A stretch of DNA of 64,000 nucleotides from SZUA-320 sp963707875 (GCA_963707875.1 CAVPRU010000001.1:310001-374000), one strand, 5' to 3'; shown: positions 1-7,529, counted from the first letter of the stretch. The notes: generated by a model not told the origin, from the letters alone. Translations and numbers: made by a program.

Positions 1-10
1 GGACGCCCCC

Positions 11-559
11 ATGAAGGGGCTTCCATTGGTGCTCTTGTCCTGTCTGCTGGTGAGTTGTTCGGAGGGCGACCTGCTCGGGCCAACTCCAGGGCCGAGCCAC
101 CATCTCACCGCCCAGGTGGATGGGACGCCCTTCGTCGCCAACGTTCCGGCGGGCAGCTGCGCGGGGATCGACTTCTCCTCCTTCTTCTTCTTCAGCGTCC
201 GGGCCGCCGGCCCGTGGCCCACCCCATCGATCAGCCTTCACCTGGGCGGCGTCACCGGCCCGGGACTGCACCGGATGAAACCGGACGAGGTTCAAGGCCG
301 GCAGGTCACTGCACTCTACATCCCCGGTGACCCCGCGCTCCTCCAATACTCCGCGGTTCAGGGCGAGGGCGCGATCCAGATCGACGAGTACCACGCCGGC
401 ACTGGGGAGGTGGCCGGTCGCTTCTACTTCGATGCCGTCCGCGCTGTCGGCTCAACCGGACCCAAATGGGTGTCGGTACGGCAAGGCAGTTTCCGGGTCG
501 GGCTGGATGACCCGTCACTGAGGGGCTGCTCCCTGGCAGTCGCAAGCGCCAGCCACTAG
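11..559 (+). CDS. small secreted lipoprotein, unknown function
   Basis: A 182-residue protein begins with a lipoprotein signal peptide: a short basic start, a leucine-rich core and the lipobox LVSC, with the acylated Cys at about residue 16. The mature part is about 165 residues with no domain I recognise and no membrane segment, so it probably sits on a membrane facing the periplasm or the outside. The gene ends 4 bases inside the convergent plug-domain gene. A broken second copy lies at 5723-6010, so the family has been duplicated locally. Function is unknown. Confidence 0.75.
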   Translation: MKGLPLVLLSCLLVSCSEGDLLGPTPGPSHHLTAQVDGTPFVANVPAGSCAGIDFSSFFFFSVRAAGPWPTPSISLHLGGVTGPGLHRMKPDEVQGRQVTALYIPGDPALLQYSAVQGEGAIQIDEYHAGTGEVAGRFYFDAVRAVGSTGPKWVSVRQGSFRVGLDDPSLRGCSLAVASASH

Positions 560-984
560 CGCTCCCGGGTCCACAGCACGATGGTACCGCAGCCCGACCG
601 CGTCCCATTGAACCGCGGCGGGGTGGACGCCGCCCCCTTGTAGATCTCGATGGCCTGAACGTCCGCCACCATGAACTGGTCGATACTGAAACCACGCTTG
701 TCCCCGGTCAGGTGCCCCGGGGCATAGATCCGGATGCCGTCCAGGTAGACCTGCGCGTAGCATCGCCCCGCCCCTGGAGCGATTCGACCCGCAGTGTTGG
801 CCCGGGACATCAGCACCCCGTACCCACCCCCATCTCCCAGGTACTCCATCGTCACACCCGGCACCCGTCTCAGGATGTCGGATAGCAACGAGTGCTCCCG
901 GGTCCTCAACAGACTGTCTCCGACCTCGCCGGCCGCCAGGGTCAGGAGTCCCCACACACCGAGCCACCGTGCCACCCGCTTCAT
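556..984 (-). CDS. stand-alone TonB-receptor plug-domain protein
   Basis: A 142-residue protein with a hydrophobic N-terminal export signal. It resembles only the plug of TonB-dependent receptors: a segment like LLSDILRRVPGV, then YLDGIRIY, VQAIEIYKGAA and the ending SGCGTIVLWTR. No beta-barrel follows; the reading frame stops cleanly. Two cysteines (GRCYAQVYLDG and SGCG) could form a disulfide. The start at 984 is chosen over an upstream ATG at 1008 because GGGAGG lies 8 bases before it. Short plug-only proteins are known in high-GC environmental bacteria, but their role is unclear. Delivery of a bound ligand or partnership with a separate barrel are possibilities. Confidence 0.7.
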   Translation of the reverse strand: MKRVARWLGVWGLLTLAAGEVGDSLLRTREHSLLSDILRRVPGVTMEYLGDGGGYGVLMSRANTAGRIAPGAGRCYAQVYLDGIRIYAPGHLTGDKRGFSIDQFMVADVQAIEIYKGAASTPPRFNGTRSGCGTIVLWTRER

Positions 985-1178
985 GCGCACACCTCCCGAG
1001 GACGGCACTTCCGCCCACCGCGGCCGGGGCGAAGCGCCTGTCCCTACGATAGGGGCACCTTCCCCTGGGCGCCAGAATCAGAGCGCCGCCCGGCCCGCCA
1101 CTCCGGCGGGGATCCCAGGTGATCCTTTCGGATCGTGCGACCTCGGGTGGTACTGCAGCTTGGCAACCCTGAAGCGAG

Positions 1179-1370
1179 TTAAACCTCAGGCTCTGGAATC
1201 TCGTGGTCTCGGCAGATCTTGCGACAGAGGAACTGGTTGATCTCTCGGTGTCGGGGGACGGTGGAGACTTTGCGGGCCTGACGGTTCAGGAATACCGAGT
1301 GGGCACCGCCTTCTCGCAGCAACGTGCAGCCTTGAGTGAGGAGGTGGCGGACAAGATCCCGCCGTTTCAC
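1179..1370 (-). CDS. hicA: HicA-like mRNA interferase toxin
   Basis: A 63-residue protein of HicA/YcfA type, a small double-stranded-RNA-binding-fold toxin that cleaves mRNA. It has the family layout: an N-terminal helix (MKRRDLVRHLL), GCTLLREGGAHSVFLN containing the catalytic-type histidine, then a PRHREINQFLCRKICRD segment matching the usual PRHxEI...L...I pattern. Length is normal for HicA. It starts with GTG overlapping the stop of hicB by 4 bases, so the two are translationally coupled with the antitoxin first, the reverse of the classical hicAB order. Confidence 0.85.
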   Translation of the reverse strand: MKRRDLVRHLLTQGCTLLREGGAHSVFLNRQARKVSTVPRHREINQFLCRKICRDHEIPEPEV

Positions 1371-1588
1371 GCTGGGAGCTTCAGCGGCTCACGAATGACG
1401 TCGGATCCTACCAGGTCTTCCTCAACCAGTGCCCGGTTGGCTTCGAGTACGAGTTCGACTGCCTCGCGGAGGTTCCTTCGGGCCTCGTCCAGGGTGCGTC
1501 CCTGGGTGTTCGCACCCGGAAGTTCTTGTACGAACCCAAGATAGCCTTCGGGGATCTTCTGAAAAACGGCGTTGAATTCGAGGTTCAT
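1367..1588 (-). CDS. hicB: HicB-like antitoxin
   Basis: A 73-residue HicB-family antitoxin with the partial RNase-H-like fold: MNLEFNAVFQKIPEGYLGFV, then ELPGANTQGRTLDEARRNL and a helix REAVELVLEANR. This matches the usual pattern of a short beta hairpin, P-G-x-x-T-x-G-x-T-x-x-E-A and an amphipathic helix. It should bind and neutralise the adjacent toxin. It ends soon after this domain, with no visible C-terminal helix-turn-helix or ribbon-helix-helix DNA-binding domain, so autorepression may be weak or need another protein. The ATG at 1588 fits the family start; longer upstream reading frame is low-complexity and not conserved-looking. Confidence 0.85.
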   Translation of the reverse strand: MNLEFNAVFQKIPEGYLGFVQELPGANTQGRTLDEARRNLREAVELVLEANRALVEEDLVGSDVIREPLKLPA

Positions 1589-1711
1589 GCCCAAGCCTTC
1601 TACGAGCGGGTTACCTGAAGTATGGGGACCGGCCTGACGTCTCACAAGCGTTTGGAGCGGCCGGCCGCCCGAATTCGCGCGCCGGGCTTGGCGCGGGCGC
1701 TGATTCCGGTG

Positions 1712-1731
1712 GCACCGGGGCCGCCCGGTGC
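1712..1731. repeat. perfect 8-bp inverted repeat upstream of hicB
   Basis: GCACCGGG and CCCGGTGC flank a 4-base spacer. There is no T-run, so it is not an obvious terminator. It lies about 125 bases upstream of the hicB start and 120 bases upstream of the next plus-strand gene. It could be a regulatory hairpin or operator, but nothing else supports that. Confidence 0.35.
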
Positions 1732-1848
1732 TGGGGACGCGGCCACCCACCGGCTTCCGATCCTCGTGACCCGCCCGGACCCGCCACCAGCCGAGCCCTT
1801 GTGATCCGTGACACAGATTTCCCCCGGCCGCTGCGGCATCGTTCCCCA

Positions 1849-2238
1849 ATGCATGCGCCTCTCCCCCACCAGCAAGGCCGTCACCCCAGCCGCCTTCGCG
1901 CGCGGCAGCGGCATTTGGGTGCGGTGCTGGTGCTGGCCGTGGCTCCGGCTTGCGGGCTTATCGACCCGGGTGACTGCACCGGCGAACTTCGAATCGCGCT
2001 ATCTCCGCAAACCGCCTCGATCACGGTCGGCGAGTCCTTCACCGCGTCCGCTCAGCTGTCGACCTGTGGTGGCCGGATATCTCTCGCGGACAATTTCTCG
2101 TGGTTCGCGACGGACTCCTTGGTTATCTCGGTCACGCCGGCTGGACGAGTCACCGGCCTCCATGCCGGGACCGCCTCGGCGGTGGCCGTGGGCCGACAGT
2201 ACGGCCAGCTGTCAGGACTTGCCGTTACGGTTCGCTGA
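1849..2238 (+). CDS. BIG2-like (bacterial Ig-like) lipoprotein
   Basis: A 129-residue protein. A positively charged N-terminus is followed by LGAVLVLAVAPAC, a lipobox with the acylated Cys at about residue 36. The mature part has one bacterial Ig-like group 2 domain: IALSPQTASITVGESF, then FSWFATDSLVISVTPAGRVTG and GTASAVAVGRQ, the usual sequence of 'constant value / time of evaluation' motifs. Such domains are adhesion or spacer modules on cell surfaces. A GTG at 1801 in frame is an alternative start; the long basic leader makes the true start uncertain. Confidence 0.65.
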   Translation: MHAPLPHQQGRHPSRLRARQRHLGAVLVLAVAPACGLIDPGDCTGELRIALSPQTASITVGESFTASAQLSTCGGRISLADNFSWFATDSLVISVTPAGRVTGLHAGTASAVAVGRQYGQLSGLAVTVR

Positions 2239-2292
2239 TGGGGTGGCTCATGTCACGGCCCAATAACAGGCCGACCCGCTACCGTTGATGCC

Positions 2293-2730
2293 TTGACGAC
2301 CGACCGTCCGAACGTTCAGAGCCGGCGAGCGCACCTGAGGCGCCGATCCTTCTGCCCCGCGCTGGGACTCCTGCTGGCCGGAGCGGGTTGCGGCATACTT
2401 GGGAACGGCACCAGGACTTTCACCGTCAAGGTCGACAGCATCGTGGTGGCGGCGTCAGTTGGGGCCGAGGAGCACCTTGCCGTTCGATTCATCGGCATGG
2501 TTGGGCCGAACGGATGCTATCGCCTGGCCGACGCGGTCACCGGCAGGTCCCCTGGCCTGTGGCAGATCGAGTTTCAGGGGGAGTACCGCGACGCCGTTTG
2601 TACCACGGAGCCAGTCCTTCTCGATTACCAGGTGAGTTTGGCCCCACCCTTCTCCGATCCGTTCACGATCAGGGCCCTCCAACCGTCAGGCCCGCCGCTC
2701 GAGAAGAGTGTGCGCGTTCAGTCTCCATGA
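2293..2730 (+). CDS. small lipoprotein, unknown function
   Basis: A 145-residue protein starting with TTG. A basic N-terminus (RRRSF) precedes CPALGLLLAGAGC, a lipobox ending at about residue 33. The mature region is predicted to be beta-rich and carries one Cys pair (NGCYRLAD and DAVCTTEP). I do not recognise a family. Its stop codon overlaps the start of the next gene by 4 bases (ATGA), so the two are probably co-translated, and the pair follows the BIG2 lipoprotein in the same orientation. Confidence 0.6.
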   Translation: MTTDRPNVQSRRAHLRRRSFCPALGLLLAGAGCGILGNGTRTFTVKVDSIVVAASVGAEEHLAVRFIGMVGPNGCYRLADAVTGRSPGLWQIEFQGEYRDAVCTTEPVLLDYQVSLAPPFSDPFTIRALQPSGPPLEKSVRVQSP

Positions 2731-3146
2731 TGGCTTTCTTTCGTAGCCGGAACCACAACCCCCCACGAATCCGCCAACTGGCAGCTCGCCGGGTGCTCCT
2801 CTGGGGACTGATGCTCGGCTCCCTCGCCTGCGATGGGACCGAGACTATCCACCCCGACGCGCCCGTTGGCCGCGTGGTGATTCAGCTTGGCGGTTCGAAT
2901 CCGTTCGGCATGAACGTCGGTGTCTCGATCGACCTCACCGCCGAAGTTCTCGATTCCACGGGCCACAAGGTGACGCCGCAACCGACCGTGACCTTCCAGT
3001 CCACGGCTCCAGGTGTTGTGGCGGCCACCGCCGGCGGGCACCTCACCGCCCTCGCGCCAGGCACTGCCTACGTCCGGGCCGAGGTCTCGGGAGATCGGCG
3101 TTTCCGGGCAGACTCGGTCGCGGTCATGGTCTTCCAGCCCCTGTAG
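2727..3146 (+). CDS. BIG2-like lipoprotein
   Basis: A 139-residue protein translated from ATG at 2727, coupled to the previous gene. The N-terminus is basic, followed by VLLWGLMLGSLAC, a lipobox. The mature part is a single bacterial Ig-like domain: VVIQLGGSNPFGMNVGVSID, VTFQSTAPGVVAATAGGHLT and GTAYVRAEVSGD. It resembles the protein at 1849-2238 in design but is not a close copy. It is likely surface or periplasm exposed; its binding partner is unknown. Confidence 0.65.
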   Translation: MMAFFRSRNHNPPRIRQLAARRVLLWGLMLGSLACDGTETIHPDAPVGRVVIQLGGSNPFGMNVGVSIDLTAEVLDSTGHKVTPQPTVTFQSTAPGVVAATAGGHLTALAPGTAYVRAEVSGDRRFRADSVAVMVFQPL

Positions 3147-3222
3147 CGAGCGCGGGACTTGGCACGGCCAAGCCCAGGTTTGAAGCTCACGGCCGCTCTC
3201 TCACCCTTGGCGGGCTCGACCG

Positions 3223-3726
3223 ATGATCTCCCGCAACGCCCGGAAGCTGCTGGGGTACGCCGCGATTCTCGCGACGGGCGCATCCAGCCTCCAAGCCCAG
3301 CGCTCAGCCTCCGCAGTGTTGCTCGGCGACCTCCGCCCTGGGACCACTCTCCGAGGAAGTACCACAGGCGGGCAGTCGCTGGTCGGCCGTTTGCTGAGCG
3401 CTGACGCCGACAGTCTCCACTTCTGCCGGCCATGTAAGGCAGGGGCCGTCGACGCGACCAGGGCCATTGCACTCGGTGTCATTGCGACCCTGGAGACGCG
3501 GACAGGTAGCCGCGCTGGCCGTGGAGCCATCATCGGAGCCCTATCCGGCATCGCACTGGCCGCCATCCTGATTCTGCCTCAGGAGGACAGCGAGGACTTC
3601 ACCAAGGCCACCGCATTTCCTCTTGCGGCGGGACTGGCGGGGACCGTGGGCGGCCTGGTTGGCTTTGGGATTGGAGCGGGGAACTCGGTGTGGGTTGTGG
3701 TAAGACTCCCACGACCTCGATACTAG
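3223..3726 (+). CDS. exported protein with glycine-zipper-like hydrophobic segment
   Basis: A 167-residue protein. An N-terminal signal peptide ends at about SLQA-QRS (residue 25). A short soluble region (residues 30-85) resembles an SH3-like or barrel-type 'GTxLRGSTTGGQSLVGRLLSADADSLHF' layout. It is followed by RAGRGAIIGALSGIALAAIL and GLAGTVGGLVGFGIGAGNSV, two glycine-rich hydrophobic stretches typical of glycine-zipper membrane insertions. I cannot name a family. It ends 15 bases before the stop of the convergent transposase, so the IS lies directly against its 3' end. Confidence 0.6.
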   Translation: MISRNARKLLGYAAILATGASSLQAQRSASAVLLGDLRPGTTLRGSTTGGQSLVGRLLSADADSLHFCRPCKAGAVDATRAIALGVIATLETRTGSRAGRGAIIGALSGIALAAILILPQEDSEDFTKATAFPLAAGLAGTVGGLVGFGIGAGNSVWVVVRLPRPRY

Positions 3727-4810
3727 CAACTGTCTCGAAAGTCAAGCGTATTGTGCATCCCAGCGGCGGTGGTGTTTCAGCATGGCGTTGAGGATGGTGA
3801 GGAGTTTTCGCATGCACGCGGTGGCCGCCACCTTGAAGGGCTTGCCCGCCGCGCGGAGCCGCTCATAGAAGACCCGGAGCACCGGGTTGTGCTTGATACC
3901 GACCAGGGCGGCCATGTACAGGACGGCGCGGACCGGGGCGCGGCCCCCCCAGACCATCCGCTTGCCCCGCCTGGTGCCGCTGTCCCGGTTCATCGGGGCC
4001 ACCCCGACGAGGGCGGCGATCTGGTGGCGGGAGAGGTGTCCGAGTGCCGGGAGCGTGGCCAAAAGGGTGAAGGTGGTCACCTGCCCCACGCCAGGCACAC
4101 TGCGGAGTAGTTGCGCCTTCGCGTGATACAGCGGGCTCGCCGTGACCGCATCCTGCAAGTCGCCGTCGACAGCGCTGAGGCGCTTCTCGAGCCAGCGGAT
4201 GTGCTGGGTGATGTCGCGCCTGACGGGGCCACGCGCGAAGCCGAGCCGGTTCTTCTCGGCGGTGAGCATATCCACGATCTGTCGACGGCGCGTCAGCAGG
4301 CTTTCCAGAAGCTGCGCGGCCTCATCGGGGAGCGGGCGGGGTTCAGGACGCACGCGCTGGGCGAAATCCGCGAGCAGGCCGGCATCGAGGGCATCCGTCT
4401 TGGCGAGCCGCCCCATGGCCTTGGCGAAATCGCGCACCTGGCGCGGATTGACGATGGCCACAGGGAGACCCGTGTGCGCGAGGGCGATCGCCGCCGGTGT
4501 CTCGAAGCCACCCGTCGCTTCCATCACGACGAGGACCGGGGCGAGGGCGACCAGGCGCGGGATGAGCTCCGCGAGGCCGGAATCATCATTCGTGACGGTC
4601 CAGCTCTCGCCGTCGGGCAGTGACGCAATGTCGAGCGTCGCCTTGGCGACATCAATGCCGATGAAGTGGTCCATGAGGCGTCTCCGGCAAAGGAACGATC
4701 GGCGTGGCCCAACCTTGCGTGATGCGGGGTCAGACCCCCCGGCAACTGTTCGGGCTCTCGGCGACCAACAGCAGGTGGCACCCAGGCTAGGGTACGGGCT
4801 CGAAGCCCCT
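3727..4810 (-). mobile_element. IS110-family insertion sequence (approximate limits)
   Basis: The element consists of one transposase gene (3742-4674) plus its 5' noncoding end on the right. The left limit is set at the stop codon of the neighbouring gene, and the right limit at the start of the 60-bp tandem repeat; neither end is proven. IS110 elements lack inverted repeats and usually make no target duplication, so ends cannot be read from symmetry. The noncoding 4675-4810 segment contains two small perfect hairpins (GGGGT-CAG-ACCCC at 4726-4738 and GGGCT-CGA-AGCCC at 4796-4808). This is where IS110-type elements encode a bridge RNA. Confidence 0.6.
3742..4674 (-). CDS. IS110-family transposase (DEDD recombinase)
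   Basis: A 310-residue transposase with both family domains. The N-terminal RuvC-like DEDD domain has FIGIDVAKATLDIA (first Asp, about residue 7), VVMEATGGFE (Glu, about residue 52) and AKTDALDAGLLADFA (the Asp pair). The C-terminal Tnp_20 domain has LLRSVPGVGQVTTFTLLATL, then IAALVGVAPMNRDSGTRRGK with the serine expected to be nucleophilic. The length is slightly short of the usual 320-400 but no domain is missing, so it may be active. Family members insert at sites specified by a structured RNA from the element's noncoding end. Confidence 0.93.
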   Translation of the reverse strand: MDHFIGIDVAKATLDIASLPDGESWTVTNDDSGLAELIPRLVALAPVLVVMEATGGFETPAAIALAHTGLPVAIVNPRQVRDFAKAMGRLAKTDALDAGLLADFAQRVRPEPRPLPDEAAQLLESLLTRRRQIVDMLTAEKNRLGFARGPVRRDITQHIRWLEKRLSAVDGDLQDAVTASPLYHAKAQLLRSVPGVGQVTTFTLLATLPALGHLSRHQIAALVGVAPMNRDSGTRRGKRMVWGGRAPVRAVLYMAALVGIKHNPVLRVFYERLRAAGKPFKVAATACMRKLLTILNAMLKHHRRWDAQYA

Positions 4811-4930
4811 AGGCGGAACGGGTTACCACCCTATCGAGAAACTACAGCAGAACGCAGATTTAGAGATACAAGGCGGAACGGGTTACCACCCTATCGAGAA
4901 ACTACAGCAGAACGCAGATTTAGAGATACA
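4811..4930. repeat. exact 60-bp tandem direct repeat (two copies)
   Basis: Two identical 60-base units, 4811-4870 and 4871-4930, abut without spacer; the third unit begins with AGG and then diverges. The unit is about half A+T, far below the GC content around it, which suggests a foreign origin. It lies between the IS110 element and the peroxiredoxin gene. The second copy runs into AAGGAGGTCACC, a perfect Shine-Dalgarno sequence, but GAG rather than ATG follows, so no gene starts there. The remaining 4931-5041 gap holds only the peroxiredoxin leader. Confidence 0.9.
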
Positions 4931-5041
4931 AGGAGGTCACCGAGATTCACGTGGACGCGGCCCCCGGGCGGAGCACGAGGAATCATAGGCCACGGCCCCG
5001 AGCCGCCGGCATCACTTGACCAACTGAACGGGAGCGGGATC

Positions 5042-5698
5042 ATGTCGATACGGATTGGTGATGTTGCGCCGGACTTTACTGCGGAGGCGACCGAGGGCAC
5101 GATCCGCTTCCACGAGTGGATCGGCGACAGCTGGGCGATCCTGTTCTCGCATCCGAAGAACTTCACCCCGGTCTGCACCACCGAGCTCGGCTACATGGCG
5201 GGACTCAAGCCGGAGTTCGACAGGCGCAACACCAAGATCATCGGCCTGAGCGGGGATCCGGTCGCCGATCACGGCCGGTGGATGAAGGACATCGAGGAGA
5301 CCCAGGGCCACGCGGTGAACTACCCGCTCATCGGCGACCAGGACCTCGCCGTCGCCAAGCTCTATGACATGATTCATCCCAACGCCGAGTCGCACGGGCC
5401 CCGCTCGGCGGTGGACAACCAGACCATTCGCTCGGTCTTCGTGATCGGACCGGACAAGAAGGTGAAGGCGATGCTCATCTACCCGATGAGCACGGGCCGG
5501 ACCTTCGATGAAGTGCTGCGACTGCTGGACTCGGTCCAGTTGACCGCCTCGTACACGGTCGCAACCCCGGTGAACTGGCGATCCGGCGACGACGTGATCA
5601 TTCCGCCCTCGGTCTCGCATGACGATGCCATGAGGAAGTACCCTCAGGGCTTTAATACCCTGAAGCCCTACCTGCGGACGGTGGGCCAGCCGAAGTAG
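5042..5698 (+). CDS. 1-Cys peroxiredoxin (Prx6-type)
   Basis: A 218-residue thiol peroxidase that reduces hydrogen peroxide and organic hydroperoxides in the cytoplasm. It has the Prx6 layout: an N-terminal IGDVAPDFTAEATEGTI, the peroxidatic Cys in HPKNFTPVCTTEL at about residue 45, and a long C-terminal dimerisation domain (VNWRSGDDVIIPPSVS, YLRTVGQPK). No resolving Cys is visible, consistent with the 1-Cys class. The ATG at 5042 follows GGGAGCGGG and matches the family start. The frame is open far upstream through the antisense of the transposase, but that stretch is not part of the protein. Confidence 0.95.
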   Translation: MSIRIGDVAPDFTAEATEGTIRFHEWIGDSWAILFSHPKNFTPVCTTELGYMAGLKPEFDRRNTKIIGLSGDPVADHGRWMKDIEETQGHAVNYPLIGDQDLAVAKLYDMIHPNAESHGPRSAVDNQTIRSVFVIGPDKKVKAMLIYPMSTGRTFDEVLRLLDSVQLTASYTVATPVNWRSGDDVIIPPSVSHDDAMRKYPQGFNTLKPYLRTVGQPK

Positions 5699-5722
5699 GC
5701 TTCAGGTGGTGGGGACGCCCCC

Positions 5723-6010
5723 ATGAAGGGTCGCCGCCACCGTTCCGGCGGGCAGCTGGGCGGGGATCGACCTCACCTCCTGCTTCTTCATCAGCGTCCG
5801 GGCCGCCGGGCAGTGGCCCAAACCATCGATCAGCCTTCATCTGGGCGGCGTCCGCCGGCCCCGGACTGTATCGGATGACACCGGACGAGGTTCAAGCCGG
5901 CAGGTCGCTGCGCTCTGCATCCCGGATGACCCCACGCTCCTCCAGTACTCCGCGGTTCAGGGCAAGGGCGCGATCCAGATCGACGAGAATCACCCCGACA
6001 CCGGAGCAAC
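5723..6010 (+). pseudogene. decayed second copy of the lipoprotein gene at 11-559
   Basis: The sequence from GGACGCCCCCATGAAGGG (5713-5730) onward is a clear homologue of positions 1-400: GTTCCGGCGGGCAGCTG, CAGCGTCCGGGCCGCCGG, ATCGATCAGCCTTCA and GCGCGATCCAGATCGACGAG all recur in the same order. The copy lacks about 115 bases that encode the signal peptide and early mature region. It has several indels that break the frame and ends near 6006, so it lacks the last third. It cannot encode the lipoprotein. The IS110 element and peroxiredoxin lie between the two copies. Confidence 0.85.
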
Positions 6011-6022
6011 GGCCCCTCGTGC

Positions 6023-6052
6023 TTGACACGGGCCCGCCTCAGGTCGCATGTT
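6023..6052 (+). promoter_or_regulatory. sigma70-like promoter of the serine hydrolase gene
   Basis: TTGACA at 6023-6028 and CATGTT at 6047-6052 are separated by 18 bases. The predicted transcription start (about 7 bases downstream) falls on or next to the ATG at 6060, which would give a leaderless mRNA. Confidence 0.55.
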
Positions 6053-6059
6053 CGGCCCC

Positions 6060-7493
6060 ATGACCCCGAGACAACTCTGCACCATTGCCCTCGTGGCCGC
6101 CGCGGCCGCCTGCTCGACCCCGGCCGGCTCGCCGCCCATCGGCACGTCCACACTCGCCGGGGTGACCGTGCCGCCCCTCAACGTCACCGAGCTGGACTCG
6201 TTGATTCAGCGGGTCGTGAGCGAGAAGCGCCTGGTCGGCCTCTCGATCGGCGTCATGCAGAACGGGGAGATGGTGTTCTCCAAGGGGTACGGCTACGGAT
6301 CGCTGGAGCCCCAGGAGCCGGTGACCACGACGACGATGTTCCCGATCGGTTCGGTCACCAAGCAGTTCACCTGCTCGGCGGCCTTCCTGCTGGCCGAGGA
6401 CGGCATGCTCTCGATGGACGACCGGGTGGCCAGGTATGTTCCGACCGCGACCCGCGCGAATGACATCACGCTCCTCGACCTGGGCCAGCACGTGACCGGC
6501 TACCGCGACTACTACCCGCTCGACTTCGTCGTTCCGGAGATGCAGATCCCGGAGCCGGCCGACACGATCATCGCCCGCTATGCCACCCGCCCCCTCGACT
6601 TCGAGCCCGGCACCCGGTGGTCCTACAGCAATACCAACTTCACCATCCTCGGCAAGGCGATCGAGATCGCCTCCGGCAAGCCGATGCCCGTGGTGCTCCA
6701 GGAGCGCATCTTCGGGCCCCTCGACATGACCCGCACCGGGTACGACCCGTCGGCCACCGACCCGGGGATGTCTCGCGGGTACACCTCCTACGCCCTGGCG
6801 GCGCCCTCCCCCGCCCTGCCTGAAGCGAGCGGCTGGACCGGCGCCGCTGGGGCCATCTGGTCCACCCCGACCGACCTGCTCAAGTGGGACCTGGCCCTGA
6901 TGGAGCACAGGATCCTGGCGGCCGAGTCATTCGCGATGCTCACCACCCCGCGAACGCTGGCGGACGGCCGCTCCACGGGGTACGGCTGCGGCATGGGGGT
7001 CCAGTTGAACGGTGACGCGGTGGTCTACCAGCACGGCGGTGCCGTGGCGGGCTCGGTGGCGCAGAACGTGATCATTCCCGTGACCCGATCGGCCATCGTT
7101 GTCCTCTCCAACGCCGACTTCGCCGCCACCGGCGACATCATCGGCGCCCTGGTCCGGCAGCTCACTCCGCAGGTTGACGTCCCCAGGGTGGCCGGGCTCC
7201 CCGCCCTCGAGGCGGCGAAGCAGTTCCTGGCATCTCTGGAGAGCGGGACCATTGACCGCACCACCCTCGGCGCCGATTTCAACAGCCTCCTCACGCCGGA
7301 ACACATTGCGGCCGACCGGAGGTCCCTCGCCGCCAACGGGCGGATTACCGACATCCAGCTGGTACGCACGGTGGAACGGGGCGGGATGGAGGTTGCGATC
7401 GTGCAGTACATGGTCGGCGCCGCCCCGGCCCGGTCGGCGATGTACCGCACCCCGGACGGAAAGATCCAGCAGTTTCTGATCCACCGGCGGTGA
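6060..7493 (+). CDS. serine hydrolase, beta-lactamase class C / PBP-like lipoprotein
   Basis: A 477-residue protein with a lipoprotein signal (LVAAAAAC lipobox). It carries the beta-lactamase-fold catalytic motifs: SVTK (SxxK nucleophile, about residue 97), YSNTN (YxN) and the late YQHGG (HxG in place of KTG). This pattern is typical of class C-like esterases, D-aminopeptidases and penicillin-binding relatives rather than true beta-lactamases. A C-terminal domain of about 120 residues (AAKQFLASLESG to FLIHRR) follows. I place the start at 6060 because a TTGACA promoter ends just upstream; ATG 6048 in frame is the alternative. Substrate unknown; it acts outside the cytoplasm. Confidence 0.85.
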   Translation: MTPRQLCTIALVAAAAACSTPAGSPPIGTSTLAGVTVPPLNVTELDSLIQRVVSEKRLVGLSIGVMQNGEMVFSKGYGYGSLEPQEPVTTTTMFPIGSVTKQFTCSAAFLLAEDGMLSMDDRVARYVPTATRANDITLLDLGQHVTGYRDYYPLDFVVPEMQIPEPADTIIARYATRPLDFEPGTRWSYSNTNFTILGKAIEIASGKPMPVVLQERIFGPLDMTRTGYDPSATDPGMSRGYTSYALAAPSPALPEASGWTGAAGAIWSTPTDLLKWDLALMEHRILAAESFAMLTTPRTLADGRSTGYGCGMGVQLNGDAVVYQHGGAVAGSVAQNVIIPVTRSAIVVLSNADFAATGDIIGALVRQLTPQVDVPRVAGLPALEAAKQFLASLESGTIDRTTLGADFNSLLTPEHIAADRRSLAANGRITDIQLVRTVERGGMEVAIVQYMVGAAPARSAMYRTPDGKIQQFLIHRR

Positions 7494-7529
7494 GGCGACC
7501 CTGGCCGGGATAACCAAGGAGAAAGCCAC

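Noticed and set aside
4811..4930. CRISPR-like array
   Set aside because: The two 60-bp units abut with no spacers, and there are no cas genes.
4142..5698. A 518-codon plus-strand open frame covering the antisense of the transposase and running into the peroxiredoxin
   Set aside because: Only the part from 5042 matches a protein family. The upstream part is the antisense of a confident IS110 transposase, kept open by high GC and the 60-bp repeat length being a multiple of three.
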